From assembly GCF_900114345.1 (NCBI RefSeq), contig NZ_FOZJ01000002.1, forward strand, positions 806,001-870,000: a stretch of 64,000 nt of DNA, written 5' to 3'. The translations under genes and the position numbers were made by a program. The stretch is from Microbacterium sp. cf046. Lineage in GTDB: Bacteria > Actinomycetota > Actinomycetes > Actinomycetales > Microbacteriaceae. The notes under the pieces were generated by a model. That model did not search any database. It was not told the origin of the DNA and was given only the letters and a program-made list of their open reading frames with translations. The number at the start of each line of letters is the position of its first letter. Position 1 is the stretch's first letter. This document shows positions 44,793 to 53,508 of this stretch, one piece after another.

Positions 44793-44838
44793 ATTGGACT
44801 GCAACATACGAGCCAATCATGCGATTGGATGGCATCAT
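44793..44838. promoter_or_regulatory. MocR operator: two direct repeats and one inverted box
   Basis: ATTGGAnnGCAnCAT occurs at 44793-44807 and again at 44824-44838, 31 bases apart (three helical turns). An inverted CCAAT at 44814-44818 lies between, so that CCAATC-ATGC-GATTGG is also a hairpin-like palindrome. Spaced direct repeats are the known binding pattern of MocR dimers. Confidence 0.75.
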
Positions 44839-45466
44839 GCCTCGTCGTATCACCCAGCTCCTGGTCGGCCTCGTGCTCTATGGGGCGGGCTGCGCGTTGA
44901 CGGTCGAAGCCGGCCTCGGAGTCGATCCTTGGACGGTCTTCGCTCAGGGCGTGTCGATCCACACCGGGATCGGGATCGGGTGGGTGACCAACATCGTCGG
45001 ATTCCTGGTTCTGCTGCTGTGGATTCCGCTTCGCCAGAAGCCCGGCATCGGCACGATCGCGAACATCCTCCTGGTGGGCACGAGCATGCAGGTCGTCCTC
45101 ACGTTCGTGCCGCCGATCGCGGGCCTGCCGGCGCAGATCGCCGTGCTGCTGGGCGGCATCCTCATGGTCGCGATCGCCTCCGGGCTGTACATCGGCGCGC
45201 GATTCGGACCCGGCCCTCGCGACGGCCTGATGACCGGTCTGCACGCACGCCTGCACTGGCCGATCTGGGTGTGCCGCGCGCTCGTGGAGCTCTCGGTTCT
45301 GGCGATCGGCTGGCTGCTGGGAGGCACCGTCGGGATCGGCACGGTGCTGTTCGCCGTGCTGATCGGCCCGCTCGTGCACATCGCGCTGCCGCTGCTGGAC
45401 ACCGCACGGCCGCGCCGGATCCGTCAATCCGACGGTCCGACCACGATCGCCGCGGTCGGCGGCTGA
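44819..45466 (+). CDS. YczE/YitT-family membrane protein
   Basis: A 215-residue inner-membrane protein with about five hydrophobic segments. It carries the family motifs LGVDPWTVFAQG and GARFGPGPRDGLMTGL. Proteins of this group are found next to MocR regulators of the YczR type; transport of a vitamin B6-like or amino compound has been suggested, but function is unknown. Two starts are possible: ATG 44819, with a weak TACGAG box 6 bases upstream, or ATG 44837 (MPRRITQ). The second would leave both direct repeats upstream of the gene. Confidence 0.85.
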   Translation: MRLDGIMPRRITQLLVGLVLYGAGCALTVEAGLGVDPWTVFAQGVSIHTGIGIGWVTNIVGFLVLLLWIPLRQKPGIGTIANILLVGTSMQVVLTFVPPIAGLPAQIAVLLGGILMVAIASGLYIGARFGPGPRDGLMTGLHARLHWPIWVCRALVELSVLAIGWLLGGTVGIGTVLFAVLIGPLVHIALPLLDTARPRRIRQSDGPTTIAAVGG

Positions 45467-45472
45467 ACCGGG

Positions 45473-45685
45473 TCAGTGCTCGCGGAACTCCGGCCAGTCG
45501 CTGCCCGGAGTCATCCGCGAGTGCAGCGCGCTCTTCGCGATCTCCATCGAGGGGTACGTGCCTGCTGACGCGTCCGCGCCGGCCATCGTGACGGTGTAAC
45601 CGTCCTCGTCCTTGCGAATGCTTCCGACCACACCGGACGGGCCGTATGCGACCCACAGGGCGTGATGCGTTTCGGTGGTGCTCAT
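45473..45685 (-). CDS. Small hypothetical protein
   Basis: A 70-residue soluble protein starting MSTTETHHALWVAYG. GGAAGGAGATC precedes the ATG at 45685, which rejects the much longer frame that crosses tRNA-Arg. The core GSIRKDEDGYTVTMAGAD resembles a small beta sheet followed by a helix (SMEIAKSALHSR). Similar short proteins are common in Microbacteriaceae as far as I recall; the role is unknown. Confidence 0.72.
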   Translation of the reverse strand: MSTTETHHALWVAYGPSGVVGSIRKDEDGYTVTMAGADASAGTYPSMEIAKSALHSRMTPGSDWPEFREH

Positions 45686-45792
45686 GATCGATCTCCTTCC
45701 GACGCCTCGACGGTACGCCTGGCGCGGGCACCCCGCCAGTGCTGCGTCGGCACGTCGCGGAGACGACGGATCGACGCTTCTGAGAAGATCGG

Positions 45793-45865
45793 TGCCCCCG
45801 ACAGGACTCGAACCTGTGACCGGCGGATTAGAAGGCCGCTGCTCTATCCACTGAGCTACGGAGGC
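45793..45865 (-). tRNA. tRNA-Arg (TCT)
   Basis: The acceptor GCCTCCG pairs with CGGGGGC (one T-G pair). The anticodon loop CTTCTAA has anticodon TCT, the T arm is ACAGG-TTCGAGT-CCTGT, and the discriminator base is A. CCA is not encoded. The last pair of the anticodon stem (31-39) is a C-T mismatch. Confidence 0.94.
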
Positions 45866-45943
45866 GCGAATCCAGGTTATCGCGCCCCACATCGACGGGC
45901 AGGACGGGCCGTCCGCAGCGAGTCGGTGTCCGAGGGCCCTGAC

Positions 45944-45949
45944 TAGGAT
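45944..45949 (+). promoter_or_regulatory. Leaderless -10 box of orn
   Basis: TAGGAT ends 7 bases before the ATG at 45957 and decides that start over the ATG at 45948, which overlaps the box. Confidence 0.62.
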
Positions 45950-45956
45950 GGAGCCC

Positions 45957-46583
45957 ATGGTGGGGGCTTCTGACAACGACCGTCTCGTGTGGATCGACTG
46001 CGAGATGACGGGTCTGGACCTCTCAGTCGACGAGCTCGTCGAGATCGCGGTCGTCGTCACCGATTTCGAGCTGCGCCCCCTCGACCCGGGCTTCTCGATC
46101 GTGATCAAGCCCGATGCGTCGGCCCTTGCCCACATGAACGACTTCGTGACCGCGATGCATGAGAAATCAGGCCTGCTGACGGAGATCCCGGAGGGCGTGA
46201 GTGTCGCGGAGGCGGAGTTCGAGGCCCTCGAGTACATCCAGCGGTTCGTTCCGCTGCAGGGCAAGGCGCCGCTGGCCGGGAACACGATCGGCACGGACCG
46301 GATGTTCCTGGCGAAGTACATGCCGAGAGTGGACCGCTGGCTGCATTATCGGAACGTGGACGTCTCCAGTGTCAAGGAGCTCAGCAGGCGCTGGTATCCG
46401 CGCGCCTACATCCACGCGCCCGCGAAGGGCGGCGGGCATCGCGCGCTCGCGGACATCCGCGAATCCATCCTGGAACTGGCGTATTACCGCTCGGCGGTGT
46501 TCGTGCCCGAACCGGGTCCCACCAGCGATGGCGCCCGTGCCGCGGCAGCCGCAGCCGTTTCGTCATTCGCTCCAGGAGTATGA
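45957..46583 (+). CDS. orn: Oligoribonuclease
   Basis: A 3'-5' exonuclease that degrades RNA fragments of two to five bases and clears pGpG from c-di-GMP breakdown. It has 208 residues from MVGASDNDRL. The DEDD motifs are WIDCEMTGLD (Asp and Glu), the middle GNTIGTDRMFL, and HRALADIRESI with the catalytic His and Asp. The C-terminus has an Ala-rich tail of about 25 residues beyond the E. coli length. It sits between tRNA-Arg and tRNA-His, with which it shares only location. Confidence 0.95.
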   Translation: MVGASDNDRLVWIDCEMTGLDLSVDELVEIAVVVTDFELRPLDPGFSIVIKPDASALAHMNDFVTAMHEKSGLLTEIPEGVSVAEAEFEALEYIQRFVPLQGKAPLAGNTIGTDRMFLAKYMPRVDRWLHYRNVDVSSVKELSRRWYPRAYIHAPAKGGGHRALADIRESILELAYYRSAVFVPEPGPTSDGARAAAAAAVSSFAPGV

Positions 46584-46620
46584 GAGAATTTTCGGGTTGC
46601 CCGCCACGTGCGGGAGACAT

Positions 46621-46697
46621 GGTGGGTATAGCTCAGTTGGTAGAGCGCGGCCTTGTGGTGGCCGATGTCGCGGGTTCGAGCCCCGTTACTCACCCCA
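46621..46697 (+). tRNA. tRNA-His (GTG)
   Basis: The acceptor GTGGGTA pairs with TACTCAC, and an extra G at 46621 lies opposite the discriminator C, the G-1 hallmark of tRNA-His. The anticodon loop TTGTGGT has anticodon GTG. CCA is encoded at 46695-46697. Confidence 0.96.
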
Positions 46698-46710
46698 AGT
46701 GAGGTCTTCG

Positions 46711-47061
46711 ATGATCGACATGGATGCCGACGCATTCGAAGCGCTCGTCACCGACGAACTCGATCGTCTGCCCGACGAGATGGTCGACGGACTCGACAAC
46801 GTCATCTTCGTGGTTGAGGACCGCCCCGAGGACGGCAGTCTCGACCTGCTGGGGCTCTATGACGGCTGGGCGCTGACCGAGCGGGACCGTTACGGCGGCG
46901 GCGAGCTGCCCGACCGCATCATCGTCTACCGCGAGCCGCATCTGGCGGCCTGCGAGACCGAGCGGGAGCTGCGCGACGAGGTGCACACGACCCTGGTCCA
47001 TGAGATCGCCCACTTCTACGGAATCGACGACGAGCGGCTCCACGAACTCGGGTGGGCGTGA
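46711..47061 (+). CDS. Small zincin-like metallopeptidase family protein
   Basis: A 116-residue protein of the minimal zincin family. The zinc motif HEIAH, followed six residues on by a further acidic/His pair (FYGIDDERLHELGW), is at the C-terminus. The family is structurally a metalloprotease, but its substrates are unknown. GAGGTCTTCG precedes the ATG; an ATG three codons on is an alternative. The stop overlaps the clpS start as TGATG, so the three genes zincin-clpS-DUF2017 form one coupled unit. Confidence 0.88.
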   Translation: MIDMDADAFEALVTDELDRLPDEMVDGLDNVIFVVEDRPEDGSLDLLGLYDGWALTERDRYGGGELPDRIIVYREPHLAACETERELRDEVHTTLVHEIAHFYGIDDERLHELGWA

Positions 47062-47360
47062 TGGTGCTCCTCGCGACGCCTGAGGTCGACGAAGAGGTCG
47101 CCATCCGCGGCGAAGAGCAGACGGTCCGGCCGTGGCAGACCGTGGTGTGGAACGATCCCGTGAATCTCATGAGCTACGTCACTCACGTCTTCCGTGAATA
47201 CTTCGGGTTCGACCGCGCGCACGCGGAGCGGCTGATGCTCGCCGTGCACCACGAGGGTCACGCGATCGTGGCCGAGGGCGCCCGCGAGCAGATGGAGCTG
47301 CATGCGCAGGCGATGCACGACTACGGCCTCTGGGCGACGATCCGGCAGGCTCCGCAATGA
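47061..47360 (+). CDS. clpS: ClpS, adaptor of the Clp protease
   Basis: It binds proteins with N-degron residues and delivers them to ClpC/ClpA. It has 99 residues from MVLLATPEVDEE. The binding core is WQTVVWNDPVNLMSYVTHVF, with the Asn-Asp pair that contacts the N-terminal amine, and the family HHEGHAIVAEG segment follows. The start at 47061 overlaps the preceding stop. The partner ClpC is not in this window; ClpX is 32 kb away but does not usually use ClpS. Confidence 0.95.
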   Translation: MVLLATPEVDEEVAIRGEEQTVRPWQTVVWNDPVNLMSYVTHVFREYFGFDRAHAERLMLAVHHEGHAIVAEGAREQMELHAQAMHDYGLWATIRQAPQ

Positions 47361-47857
47361 ACGCCGGTCGCATCGTCGTGCTCGAACTGACCCGGATGGA
47401 GGCGGCCCATCTCTCCGGGCTCGTCACCCAGTTCGCCGAGCTGCTGGAGGATGCCGAGAGCCGGTCGGGTGATCCGGCGATCGCACGCCTCGTTCCCGAT
47501 GCGTACGCGGACGCCGAGGCGGCCGCGGATTTCCGCGACCTCACCGAACGCGATCTGCTCGATCGTCGGCGTGAGGATGCGGGGGTGGTCCTCAGCTCAC
47601 TCAGTGGGCCCGCCGCGCTGCCCGAAGACGCCGAGCCGGACGACGACGTCCTGATGGAATTGATCGAGCTTCGCCTGGAACCTGACGCCCTCCAGTCGTG
47701 GTTGCGATGCCTTGCGGCGATCCGGCTTGTTCTGGCGACCAGACTCGACATCCGCACCGAGGACGACCACGATGTCGAGGATCCCCGCTTCGGGGTCTAC
47801 GAGTGGCTCGGCTACCGCCTGGACGGACTCGTGCACGCAGCATCCGACGACGACTGA
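47357..47857 (+). CDS. DUF2017-type protein next to clpS
   Basis: A 166-residue acidic soluble protein. DUF2017 proteins regularly follow clpS in actinobacteria, and this one overlaps the clpS stop as ATGA. Features are VLELTRMEAAHLSGLVTQF at the start and FGVYEWLGYRLDGLVHA near the end. It is all-helical in appearance. Function unknown; an accessory role in N-degron turnover is an inference from gene order. Confidence 0.85.
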   Translation: MNAGRIVVLELTRMEAAHLSGLVTQFAELLEDAESRSGDPAIARLVPDAYADAEAAADFRDLTERDLLDRRREDAGVVLSSLSGPAALPEDAEPDDDVLMELIELRLEPDALQSWLRCLAAIRLVLATRLDIRTEDDHDVEDPRFGVYEWLGYRLDGLVHAASDDD

Positions 47858-47863
47858 CCAGGC

Positions 47864-48457
47864 TCACGGAATCGCGAAGACGTGAGTCGCCCGCTGGGTC
47901 GGCTCGTCACGCGAGAGATGCCGCTCCTCCTGCTCGGCCCACCGATTCCAATGCGGGCGGTACGTCTCGCCGTCGCGTTCCAGTGCGCGGCGCTTGCGAG
48001 ACTGCGCCGGCGACTCGAGCCACACCCGCACGTCGCCCAGGCGAGCCGTCGCGGCCGTCAGCAATCCCGAGCCTTCCACGATCAACGGCAGCGACGGGTC
48101 GACGGCGTGAGCCTCGGCCGGCGCCGATGCGTCCCAGTCCCAGCGCTCCCACACGCCGATGAGGCCGCGCGCGTGCGGACGCAGGATCAACTCGCGCGCT
48201 GACTCGACACCGTCTGCGAGGCCGTCCCATCCGGGATAGAGCGAGTCGAGGGCGACGAGCTGCACGCGCCCGTGCATCGGCCAACGCGCCACCAGCATTC
48301 GCGCCAGCGAGGTCTTGCCCGACCCGCTGCGGCCGTCGATCAGCACCACGGGGTTTGCTGCGGCGATGCCGACGATTGCGTCGAGGACCTTCGCGGCAGC
48401 GCCGTCGAGGGCTGCGGAGACCGGGTCGGCGCTAGCGCTTGAGGGCGCGGATGACAC
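47864..48457 (-). CDS. P-loop NTPase, uridine kinase-like
   Basis: A 197-residue nucleotide-binding protein. Walker A is GRSGSGKTSLARML near residue 42, and a DSLYPGWDGL segment follows, as in uridine/AAA-type small-molecule kinases. ESPAQSRKRRALERDGETYRPHW resembles a lid. It probably phosphorylates a small molecule; the substrate cannot be deduced. The GTG start lies 26 bases inside the end of the upstream GerW-like gene, so translation is coupled. Confidence 0.8.
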   Translation of the reverse strand: MSSAPSSASADPVSAALDGAAAKVLDAIVGIAAANPVVLIDGRSGSGKTSLARMLVARWPMHGRVQLVALDSLYPGWDGLADGVESARELILRPHARGLIGVWERWDWDASAPAEAHAVDPSLPLIVEGSGLLTAATARLGDVRVWLESPAQSRKRRALERDGETYRPHWNRWAEQEERHLSRDEPTQRATHVFAIP

Positions 48458-48752
48458 GGCTCAGCGCGCGGCCGGCAACCCACACGAACGGAATCGCGAC
48501 CGCGAGGAACGAGACCATGTTCGGCTCGAAAGTGAGACTGTCTCCCTTGCGGATGTAGGCACCCAGAGGCACGGCGTACCCGCCGCCGCCACCGCCGCCG
48601 TTTCCCGACTCGTCGGAACCGCCTCCGAAGCCCGACCAGGTCAGTGCGACAGGGATGATGCGGACGCCGTCGATGTCCACCTGGTCTCCGTAGGCGCTTT
48701 TCGCGCCGAAGGTGGCGGACTGCTTGCCGAGCTCGAGTGCGATGTTGGGCAT
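48432..48752 (-). CDS. GerW/YtfJ-like protein
   Basis: A 106-residue protein with the pattern of the spore protein GerW: a start like KQSATFGAKSAYGDQVDIDGVRIIPVA, then SGFGGGSD and a run of glycines, then a C-terminal hydrophobic helix (MVSFLAVAIPFVWVAG) that may anchor it. In Bacillus the family acts in spore germination, but this organism should not form endospores, so another role is likely. The ATG at 48752 is preceded by TACCGT 6 bases upstream, a leaderless arrangement. Confidence 0.75.
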   Translation of the reverse strand: MPNIALELGKQSATFGAKSAYGDQVDIDGVRIIPVALTWSGFGGGSDESGNGGGGGGGYAVPLGAYIRKGDSLTFEPNMVSFLAVAIPFVWVAGRALSRVIRALKR

Positions 48753-48758
48753 GTGTCC

Positions 48759-48764
48759 ACGGTA
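48759..48764 (-). promoter_or_regulatory. Leaderless -10 box of the GerW-like gene
   Basis: TACCGT (minus strand) ends 6 bases before the ATG at 48752. Confidence 0.45.
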
Positions 48765-48807
48765 CCCGGCCGGACGCGACCTGCCCAGGGAAACCCGGGG
48801 TTCGCGG

Positions 48808-50067
48808 TCAATCGAGCGGCGGCGGCTTCGGATGCGACGGCAATGACCCTCCTGCGCGGGATCCGCCGAGGAGGGTTGCCCGCGTGACTGCGCCGCGACC
48901 GAACCGCGCTGACGCGTCATCCAGCGCCCCCTCGATGCGCCGCCATTCCGCGTCGTCGTCCCACAGGAGGAGTCCCGCATCGGCGGTAGGGCGCAGCTTC
49001 TCTGCACGGACACCGACGAGCCGGACGGGCAGTCGCTGCTCCACGGCGGCGAACAGCTCGAGTGCCGCCTCCCCGATCCGCTGACCGACCGCGGTCGGCT
49101 CGGACAGTGTCTGGGATCGGCTGATCGTCGTGAAGTCGGCGAATCGGACCTTGATCGCGACCGTCCTGGCCTCCCACCCGTGTACGCGGAGCCGCGCGCC
49201 GACCCGGTCGGCGAGCCGCCGGAATTCCGACTTCAGCACCGCGGGGTCGTCGATGTCGGTGTCGAAGGTCTCCTCATGGCCGACGCTCTTCTCAACCCGC
49301 TCGGTGTCGACCCGCCGCGCGTCGAGGCCCCGGGCCAAGTGCCAGATCCGATCGCCCATCGCCGGACCGAGCGCCCGGTCCAGAACAGTGCGTGGCGTCT
49401 CGAGTACGTCCGCCACGGTGCGGATGCCGCGCGACTCCAGCGCCTCGGCGGACTTGGGTCCGATCCCCCACAGCGCGCGCACCGAGCGAGGAGCCAGGAA
49501 CGCCGCCGTATCCGCCTCGGCCACGATGAGCAGACCGTCGGGCTTGCTGATCGTGGAGGCCATCTTCGCCACGTGCTTGGTGGCGGCGACGCCGATGCTG
49601 CACGTCAGGCCGGTCTCCTCGAGCACCCGCGCCCTCAGCGTGCTGGCGATCTCGCCCGGGGTGCCCCACAGCCGCCGCGCGCCACGGACGTCGAGGAACG
49701 CCTCGTCGATCGAGAGCGGCTCCACGAGCGGTGTCACGTCGTGGAAGATGCGCATGACCTCTTTCGAGAGCGCGACGTAGCGGTCGAAGTGCGGCAGCAC
49801 CACAATCGCCGTCGGGCACAGCCGGAGGGCCTGTCCCACGGGCATCGCCGAGCGCACGCCGAATCTCCGGGCCTCATACGAGGCGCTCGAGACGACCGAC
49901 CTGCCGTCCGGCGCCCCGATGATGATCGGCTTGCCCCTCAGAGAAGGATCGTCGAGCACCTCCACGGACGCGTAGAAGGCGTCCATGTCGACGTGCAGGA
50001 TCCCGGTGCCCGTGTCGTCTGCACCCTCGGGCGAGACGATGCGTCCCGTCCCGTCGCCCCGTCCCAT
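48808..50067 (-). CDS. dinB: DNA polymerase IV (translesion)
   Basis: A Y-family polymerase that copies damaged DNA. It has 419 residues. Catalytic acids lie in VDMDAFYASVE and SIDEAFLDV, the helix-hairpin-helix part is GIGPKSAEALESRGI, and the little-finger domain follows from about residue 255. The C-terminus lacks a clear QLxLF-type beta-clamp motif, although LVGVRAEKL is in the right region. It is the last gene after gatCAB on the same strand, with a 39-base gap. I see no LexA-type box. Confidence 0.94.
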   Translation of the reverse strand: MGRGDGTGRIVSPEGADDTGTGILHVDMDAFYASVEVLDDPSLRGKPIIIGAPDGRSVVSSASYEARRFGVRSAMPVGQALRLCPTAIVVLPHFDRYVALSKEVMRIFHDVTPLVEPLSIDEAFLDVRGARRLWGTPGEIASTLRARVLEETGLTCSIGVAATKHVAKMASTISKPDGLLIVAEADTAAFLAPRSVRALWGIGPKSAEALESRGIRTVADVLETPRTVLDRALGPAMGDRIWHLARGLDARRVDTERVEKSVGHEETFDTDIDDPAVLKSEFRRLADRVGARLRVHGWEARTVAIKVRFADFTTISRSQTLSEPTAVGQRIGEAALELFAAVEQRLPVRLVGVRAEKLRPTADAGLLLWDDDAEWRRIEGALDDASARFGRGAVTRATLLGGSRAGGSLPSHPKPPPLD

Positions 50068-50106
50068 GCATCGATGATGTCAGGCGCTGCTGACATCTCG
50101 CCCGGA

Positions 50107-51606
<1,500 letters not shown>

Positions 51607-51607
51607 G

Positions 51608-53143
51608 TCAGGCCACCTCTCCTGCGCCCTGCGCCTGTCGAAGGACGGGCGCGCGATCCAACAGCGGGCCGCCCCACGAGTCCACCAGCAGCGCTTCCAG
51701 CGCGGCCCCGACGCGGTACAGCTGCGCATCCTGACGGGCGGGAGCGAGGAACTGGATGCCGACCGGCAGCCCGTCCTCCTCGGCGAGCCCCGACGGAATC
51801 GAGATGCCCGGCACTCCGGCGAGGTTGGCCGGGATGGTCGTGACGTCGTTGAGGTACATCTGCATGGGGTCGTCGATCTTCTCGCCGAGGCGGAATGCCG
51901 TCGTCGGCGCGGACGGCGTCGCGATGACATCGACCTGTGCGAACGCGGAGTCGAAATCGCGCTGGATGAGGGTGCGGACCTTCTGCGCCGAACCGTAGTA
52001 CGCGTCGTAGTACCCAGCCGACAGCGCATAGGTGCCGAGGATGATGCGGCGCTTCACCTCGTCGCCGAAGCCGGCCTCGCGCGTCGCGGCCATCACGCTC
52101 TCGACGGTGGGGGTGCCGGACGGCGTCACCCGAAGGCCGAATCTGACGGAGTCGAACTTCGCGAGATTGCTGGATGCTTCGGCGGGCAGGATCAGGTAGT
52201 ACGCCGCGACGCCGTACTCGAAGTGCGGTGCGCTGATCTCCACGAGCTCGGCCCCCTGCGCCTCCATGGCCGCCAGGGCGGCCCGGAACGACTTGGACAC
52301 CCCGGGCTGGAATCCGGAATCGGGGAGCTCGCTGATCACGCCCACTCGGAGCCCGCGGAGCACGTCCCCGCGTGCGCCTTCCCGAGCGGCGTCTGCGAAC
52401 GACGGCCAACGATCGGTCAGCGACGTCGAGTCATGCGGGTCGTGTCCGCCGATCACGTCGTGCAGCAGTCCGGCGTCCAGGACGGTGCGCGTGACCGGGC
52501 CGACCTGGTCCAGGCTCGACGCCAGCGCGATCGCGCCGTAGCGGCTCACACCGCCGTAGGTCGGCTTCAGGCCCACAGTGCCGGTGACATGGGCGGGCTG
52601 GCGGATCGAGCCGCCCGTGTCGGATCCGAGCGCGAGCGGCGCCTCGAATGCGGCGACCGCCGCGGCGGAGCCGCCGCCCGAGCCGCCGGGGATGCGATCG
52701 AGGTCCCACGGGTTGTGCGTCGGGCCGTACGCCGAGTGCTCGGTGGAGGAACCCATGGCGAACTCGTCCATGTTCGTCTTTCCGAGCGGCACGAGGCCGG
52801 CGGCACGCGAGCGTGCGACGACGGTCGCGTCGAACGGCGACAGGTATCCCTCGAGGATGCGCGACCCGCTCGTCGACGGCATGTCCGTGGTGACCAGGAC
52901 ATCCTTGATGGCCAGCGGCACGCCGGCGACGGGGCCGAGCGCCTCGCCGTCCGCGCGACGACGATCGACGTCGGCTGCGACCTGGAGCGCGTGGTCGCTC
53001 ACGTGCAGGAAGGCATGGATGTCGGCATCCACCGCGGCGATGCGATCGAGGTGCGCCTGGGTCGCCTCGACGCTGGACACCTCGCCGGAGGCCAGCTTGG
53101 CGGCCAGATCTGCCGCGCTCAGACGGATCAGTTCGGTGCTCAC
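51608..53143 (-). CDS. gatA: Aspartyl/glutamyl-tRNA amidotransferase subunit A
   Basis: The glutaminase subunit, which frees ammonia from glutamine for GatB. It has 511 residues. The amidase-signature triad is complete: Lys80 in PLAIKD, Ser155 in GGSGGGS, and nucleophile Ser179 in DTGGSI. The GTG start overlaps the gatC stop as GTGA, and gatB follows after one base, so the three subunits are made in equal amounts. Confidence 0.97.
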   Translation of the reverse strand: MSTELIRLSAADLAAKLASGEVSSVEATQAHLDRIAAVDADIHAFLHVSDHALQVAADVDRRRADGEALGPVAGVPLAIKDVLVTTDMPSTSGSRILEGYLSPFDATVVARSRAAGLVPLGKTNMDEFAMGSSTEHSAYGPTHNPWDLDRIPGGSGGGSAAAVAAFEAPLALGSDTGGSIRQPAHVTGTVGLKPTYGGVSRYGAIALASSLDQVGPVTRTVLDAGLLHDVIGGHDPHDSTSLTDRWPSFADAAREGARGDVLRGLRVGVISELPDSGFQPGVSKSFRAALAAMEAQGAELVEISAPHFEYGVAAYYLILPAEASSNLAKFDSVRFGLRVTPSGTPTVESVMAATREAGFGDEVKRRIILGTYALSAGYYDAYYGSAQKVRTLIQRDFDSAFAQVDVIATPSAPTTAFRLGEKIDDPMQMYLNDVTTIPANLAGVPGISIPSGLAEEDGLPVGIQFLAPARQDAQLYRVGAALEALLVDSWGGPLLDRAPVLRQAQGAGEVA

Positions 53144-53439
53144 TGCTCCTCCCCCAGAATCGCCGTGACGCGGAAGCGCCCGTCGGCGGCGTCCGGGGCG
53201 TTCTGCAGCGCCTGGGCGAGGGTCAGGGTCTCGCCGACCTCATCGGCGCGGTAGACGTTCCGGAGCGGGATCGGGTGACTCGTCGCCGGCACGTCGGGCG
53301 TGGCGACCTGCGACACCTTCGCGATGTTGTCGACGATCACGTCGAGCTGCCCGGTGAGGCGCTCGACCTCCTCGTCGCTCAGCTGGATCCGGGCGAGCAC
53401 ACCGAGATGGCGCACGAGATCAGGGGTGATTTCAGACAC
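53140..53439 (-). CDS. gatC: Aspartyl/glutamyl-tRNA amidotransferase subunit C
   Basis: A 99-residue belt subunit that wraps and stabilises GatA. The family pattern is [20 protein letters not shown], then a central [17 protein letters not shown]. It is the first gene of the gatCAB operon. A TAGACT box ends 6 bases before the GTG at 53439, with GGGGGA in between that could also act as a ribosome site. Confidence 0.95.
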   Translation of the reverse strand: MSEITPDLVRHLGVLARIQLSDEEVERLTGQLDVIVDNIAKVSQVATPDVPATSHPIPLRNVYRADEVGETLTLAQALQNAPDAADGRFRVTAILGEEQ

Positions 53440-53445
53440 TCCCCC

Positions 53446-53451
53446 AGTCTA
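53446..53451 (-). promoter_or_regulatory. Leaderless -10 box of gatCAB
   Basis: TAGACT (minus strand) ends 6 bases before the GTG at 53439. Confidence 0.55.
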
Positions 53452-53495
53452 GTTCGGGCGCCGTGCCTGCCCCTGCGTCGGCAGAGGCCCGGGCC

Positions 53496-53501
53496 TATGC
53501 T
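53496..53501 (+). promoter_or_regulatory. Leaderless -10 box of the acyl-CoA ligase gene
   Basis: TATGCT ends 7 bases before the GTG at 53509. Confidence 0.6.
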
Positions 53502-53508
53502 GGGGCGC

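Noticed and set aside
48590..48610. GCC/GCG-rich run as a repeat element
   Set aside because: It encodes the glycine run of the GerW-like protein and needs no separate explanation.
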